This document shows positions 38,294 to 44,846 of a stretch of DNA of 44,846 bases, piece by piece. The notes beneath the pieces are model-generated. The model saw nothing but the letters and a program-made list of their open reading frames with translations, was not told the DNA's origin and did not search any database. A program made the position numbers and the translations under genes. This stretch comes from JBHHYR01 sp046757585 (GTDB lineage: Bacteria > Desulfobacterota > Binatia > HRBIN30). The stretch is taken from positions 1-44,846 of the forward strand of contig JBHHYR010000008.1 of assembly GCA_046757585.1 (NCBI GenBank), in the 5' to 3' direction. Position 1 is the first letter of the stretch; the number at the start of each line of letters is the position of its first letter.

Positions 38294-39020
38294 CCGTGGC
38301 CTCCTTGAGAGCACGGCGCGCGATGCGGGTGACGATGGTCGTCAGAACCACAGTCGCCGCGAGACCCAGCACCAGGATAGCGTAATACCCTACGCCCTTC
38401 TCCGGTGCAGCGCCGCCCGCCAAGGCGGCGACGTCGCCAGCCAGCTTGCCGTAGTAAACATAGAGCAGCGTGCCCGGGACCATCCCAACTGAGGCGACGA
38501 CGTAGTCGGTGAAGCGCACCTGCGTCAATCCAAGGCCATAGTTCAGCAGGTTGAACGGGAAGACCGGCGAGAGGCGCAGGAGCACGACGATCTTCCGCCC
38601 TTGGGCACCCACCGCCCGATCGATGGCGGCGAAGCGCGGGTTACCACCGAGGCGCCGCTCGATGCTGCGCCGGGCGAGGTAGCGGGAAACCAAGAAGGCT
38701 GCGGCAGAGCCTAGGGTCGCTCCAATCAACACGTACACCGTGCCCCAGACCAAACCGAAAACGGCACCCGCTGCGAGGGTGAGCAGCGAACCCGGGATAA
38801 ACGCCACTGTGGCAACCGCATACCCGGCACTGAACACGACCGGCCCCCAGACGCCGAGTCCACGGACCCACTGAGTAAACTGGGGAATGTAGCCTCCCGC
38901 CCACCGCCCGAGCGCGACGAGCGCGGCGAACGCAACGACAATCAGAGCGATCTTGGTGATCGGCAGGCCTGCTGCGCGAGCAGGCGCCGGACTAGCGGCT
39001 TCAATCTGAGTACCCGGCAT
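38286..39020 (-). CDS. TVP38/TMEM64 (VTT-domain, DedA-like) membrane protein
   Basis: 244 aa; AGGAGA lies 6 nt before the ATG at 39020. Five to six helices; the VTT signature is G-S-L-L-T-L-A-A-G-A-V-F-G then a re-entrant loop (G-S-A-A-A-F-L-V-S-R-Y-L-A) and F-N-L-L-N-Y-G-L-G-L-T near residue 165. VTT proteins act as lipid scramblases or transporters. Fusions of TVP38 to mercuric-reductase-like flavoproteins are known in other bacteria; here the genes are separate but overlap by 8 nt, implying joint function at the membrane. Confidence 0.85.
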   Translation of the reverse strand: MPGTQIEAASPAPARAAGLPITKIALIVVAFAALVALGRWAGGYIPQFTQWVRGLGVWGPVVFSAGYAVATVAFIPGSLLTLAAGAVFGLVWGTVYVLIGATLGSAAAFLVSRYLARRSIERRLGGNPRFAAIDRAVGAQGRKIVVLLRLSPVFPFNLLNYGLGLTQVRFTDYVVASVGMVPGTLLYVYYGKLAGDVAALAGGAAPEKGVGYYAILVLGLAATVVLTTIVTRIARRALKEATGD

Positions 39021-39119
39021 CGGTGGTCTCCTGCTCACTCCCCGCTCAGATGCTTCGGAAGGATGGAGCGTTACAGCACCACCCAGCGCCTCGACACGCA
39101 CCAGCGAAGGGATTGCCTC

Positions 39120-40331
39120 TCATCCCGAAGCGCGGACCGTCACCTTCTGCCCTTCGCGTGCGGGCGGGTTCCCGACGACGACGGCCTCTCCGGCACTCAC
39201 CCCACGGGTGATGCGTACCTGATCACCGGTTTCGCCGGCCGTGTCAACGCGCACGCGATGCCCCCGGCCGCCGTTGACTACCCAGACGAACTGGTTGCCC
39301 TGTGCATCGCGGCGCAGCGCCGCAAGCGGCACGAGCACCACAGGCTTCTCGGCCTTCCCGGTGGGCGGCGGACTAGCGAGAAAGGTGATCCGGGCACTCA
39401 TGTCCGGAAGGAGGCGGGTGTCCGGCTCGAGAATGTGCACCTCGACTTTCAGGGTCCCCTTCTGCCGGTCCACCTGCGGGTACAGCTTTACCACTTTGGC
39501 AGCGTAGTGCACGTCCGGATAGGCGTCGGGCGTCACTTCCGCTGCCTGGTCCATCCGAACACGGTTGAGATCCGCTTCGTTGACATCGACTTCGGCGCGC
39601 ATGTCCGTCAAGTTTGCCACCCGCACGAGATCTCCCGAACCGGCGAAGCCGCCCGGCACGGCAATCTCGCCCACCTCCTTGAGCTTCGCGAGTACGACGC
39701 CATCAGTCGGGGAACGCAGGACGGTGTAGTCCAGATTCACGCGCGCCTGCGCCAGTTCCGCCTCGAGCTGCGTCACCGTCGCCTGTGCGACCGCAGCTTT
39801 GTTGACGAGAACGTCCAGCTCTTGTTGGGAAATAATACCTTGCTCGCGCAATGCTCGGCCACGTCTCAGGTCGGCTGCAGTGAGGGCGGCATCGGCACGG
39901 GCCTTCGCAAGACCCGCCGTGACCCGTGCCACGGCAGCACGGTAATCGCGATCGTCGAGCTGCACCAAGGGATCGCCCTTGCGCACCCGCTGGCCCTCTT
40001 CGACAAAGTACCGGTCAATCCGTCCCGCCACCCGGACGCCAATCGAGACGTAGCGTTCGCCCGTGACCACGTAGCCGGAGCCTGACAGCACCGCCGCCGG
40101 CGCGCTCTGCCCTGAGGGGAAGCTGGTGGAGTACACGACGGTCACCGGCGTGGCGCGACCGACGAGCCTCCACAACACGAATCCCCCGACGACGGCCACG
40201 GCGAGGACGATGGGCAGGATCCGACGCCTCGCCGGGCGTGCGGCCGGTTTGGCGAAGGTGTCGCGGTCGAGGCGCAGGGAGGCGAGGTCGGCACGACGCG
40301 TCTCCTCGCCTCCCGGTTCGACGGATGTCAT
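39120..40331 (-). CDS. ABC exporter periplasmic adaptor (MacA/HlyD family)
   Basis: 403 aa. A basic cytoplasmic tail precedes one membrane anchor (~38-56). The barrel-sandwich halves (V-G-V-R-V-A-G-R-I-D-R-Y-F-V-E-E-G and L-R-S-P-T-D-G-V-V-L-A-K) flank a full-length ~65-residue coiled coil (~125-195). A beta-barrel segment with V-A-N-L-T-D-M-R-A-E-V-D-V-N-E follows, and the C-terminal domain ends V-R-I-T-R-G-V-S-A-G-E-A-V-V-V-G. It is the last core gene of the ABC exporter set, 34 nt after the second permease, and would link it to an outer membrane channel encoded elsewhere. Confidence 0.85.
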   Translation of the reverse strand: MTSVEPGGEETRRADLASLRLDRDTFAKPAARPARRRILPIVLAVAVVGGFVLWRLVGRATPVTVVYSTSFPSGQSAPAAVLSGSGYVVTGERYVSIGVRVAGRIDRYFVEEGQRVRKGDPLVQLDDRDYRAAVARVTAGLAKARADAALTAADLRRGRALREQGIISQQELDVLVNKAAVAQATVTQLEAELAQARVNLDYTVLRSPTDGVVLAKLKEVGEIAVPGGFAGSGDLVRVANLTDMRAEVDVNEADLNRVRMDQAAEVTPDAYPDVHYAAKVVKLYPQVDRQKGTLKVEVHILEPDTRLLPDMSARITFLASPPPTGKAEKPVVLVPLAALRRDAQGNQFVWVVNGGRGHRVRVDTAGETGDQVRITRGVSAGEAVVVGNPPAREGQKVTVRASG

Positions 40332-40365
40332 CTGACTCCAGTGAACACAAACGGGAGACGAAAGT

Positions 40366-41544
40366 CTACGCTCTGTGCAACGCCTCGACCGGCCGCAGCC
40401 GGGCGGCGCGCCAGGCAGGGCCCAGACCGCCGCTGCCGCCGACCACTAGCGCGAGCACCAAGGCTCCGAGGAGATCGAAGGTGCCGACATGCAGCGTAAT
40501 CACATTGGTGGTGAAGGTCGCCGCGCCGAACGCGATGCCGCCGAGGAGAGCTCCAACCAGCCGGGAGAGCCCCGCCGCACACACCGCGCCAGCGACGAAG
40601 CCAAGGGTGGCAAGGGTGAACGCCTCGACCTCGAAGGCGGCAAGGATCGTCCAGCGTGAGAACCCGAGCGCTCGTAAGGTCCCAATCTCGACCGTGCGCG
40701 CTTGTACGGCAGCGTACAGTGTGTTCGCCGCTCCGAAGCCGGCGCCGATGCCGGCCAGGACGGCAATCCCCACAACCAGGACATACAGCGCGTTCGCCGA
40801 CTCCGACTGCTGCCGGTAGTAGTCGGTCTCCCGTTGGGCGTCGAGCGCAAATCGCGGATCGGCGTTGATGCGGCGGCGCAAGGGCTCGAACGCGGCCGGG
40901 GTCGCTACACGCAGGCGGATGCCAGAGTACGGGAAGGGACGCTTGGCGTCGTTTGCCAGCTCCCGGACGTCCACCCAGACCTCGCTCTCGAACGACGAGC
41001 CGCCAGCCTCGAAGATCCCGACGACCTTCCACGTGCCGCGCCCGAAGGCGAGATCGCTGCCCAGCGTCGCGCCGGCGTATCGGTCCAGGACACCACGACC
41101 GACGATGGCCTCGTGCGCACTCGGCGTGAACATGCGGCCTCGCATGAGCCGCACCTGGTCATGGACGGCCAGCGCAACCGGTTCCACACCGCGGACCAGC
41201 ACGTTTTCGCGCCCCCCGCTGCGGGTGCGAAAGAACGGCTGCACCACGAGCTCGGGTGACACGAGGGGACGATCCTCGGCGCCATGCGCAATGCCGTCGA
41301 AGAAGCGGATCGCTTGGAACGCCCGGAGGGACAACTGGCTCGAGCCGTCGTTGTCCGACCCCTTCCGCATGACCACAAGGTTCATCGGGTTGCCAGTGGA
41401 CACCAGGGTGCGTTTGAGACTCGAGATGAGTCCCAGGAACAGCGTGCAGGCCATCACTACCAGCGCGATCACCCCAACCGTCATCAGGCTACGTGCGGGA
41501 CGCGCCCAGAGATTGCGCATGCTGTAGGAGAGAGGGAGAGACAC
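40366..41544 (-). CDS. FtsX/MacB-type ABC transporter permease (second)
   Basis: 392 aa from GTG at 41544, which shares one base with the upstream TAG stop (TAGTG). GAGG lies 7 nt before. An in-frame ATG at 41520 gives the common M-R-N-L-W start. One N-terminal helix precedes a ~230-residue periplasmic core domain, then three C-terminal helices: V-L-V-V-G-I-A-V-L-A-G-I-G-A-G-F-G, T-L-G-F-V-A-G-A-V and a third at the end. L-R-A-L-G-F-S-R is the cytoplasmic coupling helix. It forms a heterodimer with the first permease, as in LolCE. Confidence 0.85.
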   Translation of the reverse strand: MSLPLSYSMRNLWARPARSLMTVGVIALVVMACTLFLGLISSLKRTLVSTGNPMNLVVMRKGSDNDGSSQLSLRAFQAIRFFDGIAHGAEDRPLVSPELVVQPFFRTRSGGRENVLVRGVEPVALAVHDQVRLMRGRMFTPSAHEAIVGRGVLDRYAGATLGSDLAFGRGTWKVVGIFEAGGSSFESEVWVDVRELANDAKRPFPYSGIRLRVATPAAFEPLRRRINADPRFALDAQRETDYYRQQSESANALYVLVVGIAVLAGIGAGFGAANTLYAAVQARTVEIGTLRALGFSRWTILAAFEVEAFTLATLGFVAGAVCAAGLSRLVGALLGGIAFGAATFTTNVITLHVGTFDLLGALVLALVVGGSGGLGPAWRAARLRPVEALHRA

Positions 41545-42710
41545 TAGAAAACCTCGTGCAGGGTTTGCACCACCGGCTTGCGGGCAGCCCCATAGGAGGG
41601 CACCACACCGGCCAGCATACCGACGAAGAGCGACAGGAAGAGGCTCTGCACGATCACCGGTGCCGTCACGACAAAGCTGCCCAGCGGGCCAAGCGTCGGG
41701 TTCCAGCCCGCGAACGCCCGCAGGACGCTCGTGAGGCTGAAGGCCAGCAGCACGCCGGCAGCGCCGGCTACCGCCGCCAGCGCAGTCGCCTCGGCCAGCA
41801 GCGTGCCAAAGATCACCCGGCGGCCGAACCCGATCGCCTTCAACACCGCGATCTCACCGGCCCGTTCCCGCACGCCCATCGATGCCGTGTTGGCGGCGAT
41901 GAAGACGATGCACAGGGTCACGAGCGCGGTGACGATGAGGATGATCGTCACAAAACCCTTGAGGGACCCGAAAAAATTGGCGAAGAAACTTTTCTCGGTC
42001 TCACACGCGGTCTCGGCTTCGCTGTTGCGCGACATGTCGTCGATCTCCCGCATGATCCGGGTCACGTCGGTCGGATCACTGGCACGCACCCAGATCATTC
42101 CGGCCGTGCCAAGAGGGGGACGCCCTTGGGCCTTCAGCGCTTGATCGAGATACTCGCGGTTGAGCCAGAAGTACGGCGCCCGATCGGCCGCGATCTCTCC
42201 GACGATGCGGAAATCCAGGGTGACGGGCCAGACGGTACTGCGCAGGGTCACCCGATCGCCGATGGCCCAGCCGTACTTCCGCATGACCTGACGGCCGACG
42301 ATCGCACCGTCCCGATACCGCTGGAACGCGGCGAGCTGCTCCGGCACGATGGGGTAATCCGGATACACGCCCCCGATGTGATCGACCTCGACAGCGAAGT
42401 TTGGGAACGTCACCCGCCCCGCCTCCTCGAATGCGCCACCGAACCAGGTCATGGCAACAGCGTCCGCCACGCCGTCGACTGCACGCACCTTGCGCGTGAA
42501 TGCGTACGGCATGGGATAGACGATACCCGCCTTGTTGTGCACCGAGATGCGGGTGTTGTTGGCGACGCTGTTCAGCAGGGCATCAAGGCCCGCTGGCATG
42601 GTGAGCAGCAGGCACACCAGCACGACGGCCAGCATAATCGCGCCGCCAGTGAGCGCGGTCCGCAGCTTGTTGCGTCCCAAATTCGCCAGGATCAATCCGG
42701 CGTACTTCAT
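41544..42710 (-). CDS. FtsX/MacB-type ABC transporter permease (first)
   Basis: 388 aa; the ATG at 42710 overlaps the ATPase stop (ATGA). N-terminal helix I-M-L-A-V-V-L-V-C-L-L-L after R-N-K-L-R-T-A-L, periplasmic core (~45-255), then three helices with the coupling motif L-K-A-I-G-F-G-R-R near residue 290. Four helices in total and no ATPase domain. Substrate unknown; MacB-like exporters handle peptides, lipids, lipoproteins or macrolides. Confidence 0.85.
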   Translation of the reverse strand: MKYAGLILANLGRNKLRTALTGGAIMLAVVLVCLLLTMPAGLDALLNSVANNTRISVHNKAGIVYPMPYAFTRKVRAVDGVADAVAMTWFGGAFEEAGRVTFPNFAVEVDHIGGVYPDYPIVPEQLAAFQRYRDGAIVGRQVMRKYGWAIGDRVTLRSTVWPVTLDFRIVGEIAADRAPYFWLNREYLDQALKAQGRPPLGTAGMIWVRASDPTDVTRIMREIDDMSRNSEAETACETEKSFFANFFGSLKGFVTIILIVTALVTLCIVFIAANTASMGVRERAGEIAVLKAIGFGRRVIFGTLLAEATALAAVAGAAGVLLAFSLTSVLRAFAGWNPTLGPLGSFVVTAPVIVQSLFLSLFVGMLAGVVPSYGAARKPVVQTLHEVF

Positions 42711-43492
42711 CGCCCCAGACGGGCGCCCGCCGCTGCCGCCCCACCGCCCGCCGCCATGAGGATGGCGGCCGCTGCCCGCTCAGCGTCCTCGCCCTCGAGT
42801 AGCAGCCCCTTATCGAGGTGGTAGGCGTCATCCACAAACCGCAGCGCCCTGGGGTCGTGCGTGACCATCACCACCGTCTTGCCGAAGTCGGCCCGTAGCT
42901 GCCGCAGCAGATCGAGAATCGCCTCCGCGTTCCGCGCATCCAGGTCGCCGGTCGGCTCGTCGGCAACGATGAGATCGGGGTCGGTGACAATGGCACGGGC
43001 AATGGCGACGCGCTGCTGCTCGCCACCGGAGAGTGTCCGCGGGTGGTGATCATGGCGGTCCTCGAGCCCGACGACACGTAGCGCCGTTTCCGCCCTGCGC
43101 AGGCGCTCGGCCTTGTCCAGGTGGGTGAGGAGCAGCGGCAAAGCCACGTTTTCTCGGGCCGACAGCACCGGAATCAGGTTGAAAAACTGGAAGATCAACC
43201 CGACATGCCGCGCCCGCCAGTGCGCCAGCTCATCCTCGGAGAGGTCGTTCAGCTTTTGTCCGGCGACAAAGACCTCTCCTTCATTGGGGCGGTCGATACC
43301 GGAGATGAGGTTGAGCAACGTGGACTTCCCCGAACCGGACGGGCCCATGAACGTCACAAAATGGCCGGTCGGAACCGACAGGGAGACGCTCTCGAGCGCG
43401 TGCACCTCGTCAGCCCCCCGCACATACCGGCGGGACACGTTGCGGATTACTATGAGCGGTGCAGGAGTCTCCGGGGCCGTCTTCACACCCAT
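42707..43492 (-). CDS. ABC transporter ATPase, LolD/MacB-type
   Basis: 261 aa from ATG at 43492; a longer frame to 43603 has no better ribosome site. Walker A G-P-S-G-S-G-K-S-T, Q-loop F-Q-F-F-N-L-I-P, signature L-S-G-G-E-Q-Q-R, Walker B L-I-V-A-D-E-P-T-G-D-L-D and H-loop V-T-H-D-P are all present. An Ala-rich C-terminal tail is unusual but probably unimportant. It is the first gene of the exporter set (ATPase, permease, permease, adaptor). Confidence 0.9.
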   Translation of the reverse strand: MGVKTAPETPAPLIVIRNVSRRYVRGADEVHALESVSLSVPTGHFVTFMGPSGSGKSTLLNLISGIDRPNEGEVFVAGQKLNDLSEDELAHWRARHVGLIFQFFNLIPVLSARENVALPLLLTHLDKAERLRRAETALRVVGLEDRHDHHPRTLSGGEQQRVAIARAIVTDPDLIVADEPTGDLDARNAEAILDLLRQLRADFGKTVVMVTHDPRALRFVDDAYHLDKGLLLEGEDAERAAAAILMAAGGGAAAAGARLGR

Positions 43493-43602
43493 GCGGGTTC
43501 GGATCGTAGCCCATCGCAGGGCGAGACGCGATAGGCGCTGCAATTGCAGCTTGACGCCCGGCACAGTGAACCCCGCGGGGTGCCACGCGCGCCTGGCATC
43601 CA

Positions 43603-43616
43603 CGCCCGTAAGGGCG
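43603..43616. terminator. Hairpin with GTAA tetraloop after the YbaK gene
   Basis: CGCCC-GTAA-GGGCG is a perfect 5-bp stem 12 nt beyond the YbaK stop, separating it from the ABC operon. No U-tract, so only a weak terminator candidate. Confidence 0.3.
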
Positions 43617-43627
43617 GTCGACTCCTG

Positions 43628-44098
43628 CTAGTGCGTCGCGGCGATCGACACGACCTTCGGCTGCACGAGCCGGGCAAAATCGGCGTACCGCATCTTGACC
43701 ACCTGCGTATGGGTCCCAGCGTTGAAGACGATATGTTCGTCTCGGGTCAACAACTGGTCGACGTACACTGGCAGGTTGTAGAGGTTGCCGAACGGCGGCA
43801 TTGCGCCAGCTTCGCACTGTGGAAACAAGCCGGCGAATTCTTGTTCGCTGGCGAGTGCCAGCTCCGGTTTCCCGAGGACTGTCTTGGCATGGTCGAGATC
43901 CACGCGGTAGGGCGCGGGCACCGTCACCATGATAAAGTCGGCGCCACTCCGTAGGATAACGACCTTGGCCATCTCCATCCCTGGGATCCGCTGTGCCTGC
44001 GCCGTTTCCTGGGCCGTGAATGCCTGCCGGTGAGACAAGATTTCATACGCAACTTTGTTGTCGTCCAGAAAGTTGCACAGCTTGGACAAGATCGGCAT
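43628..44098 (-). CDS. YbaK/ProX-type aminoacyl-tRNA deacylase
   Basis: 156 aa from ATG at 44098 behind GGAGGGGAG; the frame stays open to 44404 but that part reads as low-complexity and is not expected to be coding. The fold shows the family Lys in M-A-K-V-V-I-L-R and the G-A-M-P-P-F-G loop near residue 107. Such proteins hydrolyse misacylated tRNA in trans. The substrate amino acid cannot be read from sequence. Confidence 0.8.
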   Translation of the reverse strand: MPILSKLCNFLDDNKVAYEILSHRQAFTAQETAQAQRIPGMEMAKVVILRSGADFIMVTVPAPYRVDLDHAKTVLGKPELALASEQEFAGLFPQCEAGAMPPFGNLYNLPVYVDQLLTRDEHIVFNAGTHTQVVKMRYADFARLVQPKVVSIAATH

Positions 44099-44285
44099 CA
44101 GCTCCCCTCCTTCCGCTGCGCGATGCTCCACGATCCATACCACGACGTCGGCCGAAAGAAGCGCCAAGTTCCCCGCACAGGGCGCGCGCCGGCCTCGCGT
44201 CCCATTCCCATTTTCGGTACCTGATTTCCCATTCTGCGATGCCTTCGCACCCGAGTGGCTGCCCGCCCGCCGCGTGCGCTCCTTC

Positions 44286-44846
44286 TCACGACGCTCTGGC
44301 GACGGCTTTCCCTGCACCCGGGCGCCTGCGGCGTCCGGAGGACCTGACGGTACGGACCGAACGCGCGCGGGCCGCCGCCTGCAACTCATGGAAAGATGTT
44401 TCAAGTGCTCGAACGAAATCGTGCAGGTCTGGAATCTGCTCCCAGTCTGCGTTCACACCCCAATACAGCCCGCCGTTGTAGCTGAAGAGTCCGACAACGA
44501 GAGCGAGGTTCTCGAACAGCGGCACCACCGGATACGACGTCCGCATCAGCGCCCCTTCCAGGTACAGCGGAAGCTGCGGGCCTGGTACGTTGGTGACGAT
44601 CAGGTTGTACGGCCGCGCCCGGGACGCCAGGCGCACCGCCTGCACCAACAGGTTCGGAACAGTCCACTCGCTGAACGCGGTCAGCACTTCGCCGCCCAGG
44701 GCTTGTTTCGACTCCTTCAACCCCGCTGTCGTTTCACGCACGGCGCCCAGACACTCCACGGGATCTGCGAGGCCCACGGGCAGCGGCGCGGTCAGCTGGG
44801 TCACGCGGTTGCCAAGGTTCCCGCGTTCATCCTTGGAACGCACGCT
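44286..44846 (-). CDS. Wax ester synthase / diacylglycerol acyltransferase (WS/DGAT), C-terminal part
   Basis: The frame runs off the right edge (187 codons visible). The C-terminal WS/DGAT domain has G-N-R-V-T-Q-L-T-A-P-L-P-V-G-L-A-D-P near its visible start and Y-N-L-I-V-T-N-V-P-G-P-Q-L-P-L-Y near residue 80; the catalytic H-H-x-x-x-D-G lies outside the window. These enzymes make wax esters or triacylglycerol as carbon stores. A basic tail of Arg-rich residues ends the protein. The gap to the YbaK gene is 187 nt. Confidence 0.85.
   Translation of the reverse strand, partial: SVRSKDERGNLGNRVTQLTAPLPVGLADPVECLGAVRETTAGLKESKQALGGEVLTAFSEWTVPNLLVQAVRLASRARPYNLIVTNVPGPQLPLYLEGALMRTSYPVVPLFENLALVVGLFSYNGGLYWGVNADWEQIPDLHDFVRALETSFHELQAAARARSVRTVRSSGRRRRPGAGKAVARAS

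Noticed and set aside
36896..38308. Plus-strand 470-codon frame opposite the flavoprotein gene
   Set aside because: Antisense shadow in GC-rich DNA; the flavoprotein motifs on the minus strand are unambiguous.
41493..42824. Plus-strand 443-codon frame over the ABC permease genes
   Set aside because: Composition is low-complexity His/Arg/Asp-rich and antisense to FtsX-type permeases.

Overview
The window is about 45 kb of high-GC DNA (roughly 65% by eye) with dense, frequently overlapping genes. I see no phage, transposase, rRNA, tRNA or CRISPR array. Several traits suggest a deltaproteobacterial-type lineage, possibly Candidatus Binatota: exported cohesin/dockerin-like and FG-GAP proteins, a beta-propeller di-haem cytochrome, a MaoC/DUF35/thiolase module, a wax-ester synthase and a pyrophosphate-type phosphofructokinase. 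The taxon is inferred from family content, not from a marker gene.

Left part (1-14.3 kb): an accessory cell-surface region. An XRE-type regulator and a lipoprotein-like gene (partial at the left edge) are transcribed leftward from a promoter whose -35 element is shared with a rightward promoter. The rightward promoter leads, through a foldable leader, into a chimeric cohesin/tag/dockerin/S74 gene. Next come a decayed NCS2 permease tail, a YhhN lysoplasmalogenase, a large secreted beta-propeller di-haem protein, and a gene-poor stretch (8.1-9.8 kb) with a broken FG-GAP gene and dispersed repeats. A DUF7718/DUF5647-like pair and two coupled FG-GAP genes follow. One FG-GAP protein carries the same NGGCQ C-terminal tag as the cohesin protein. 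The other is exported and begins with a GNAT-like domain.

Centre (14.9-31.8 kb): topoisomerase IV (parC-parE, overlapping), an epoxide-hydrolase-like enzyme, a five-gene overlapping operon (TolC-like, adaptor, RND pump, response regulator, sensor kinase), a ThrH-like phosphatase, an exported protein of unknown function, a small zinc-ribbon protein and a PPi-type phosphofructokinase.

Right part (31.8-44.8 kb): FUN14, then a MaoC hydratase divergent from DUF35 zinc-ribbon and thiolase genes, and an APC permease. A long leftward cluster follows: MacB/Lol-type ABC exporter (ATPase, two permeases, adaptor), a TVP38 membrane protein and an overlapping mercuric-reductase-like flavoprotein. A YbaK-type deacylase and the C-terminal end of a WS/DGAT acyltransferase (cut by the window edge) complete it.

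The most unusual signals are the shared NGGCQ C-terminal tag, the apparent loss of a stop codon that fuses a tagged cohesin protein to a dockerin/S74 protein, an exported GNAT-like domain on an FG-GAP propeller, and the shared -35 divergent promoter with an apparently leaderless regulator mRNA.
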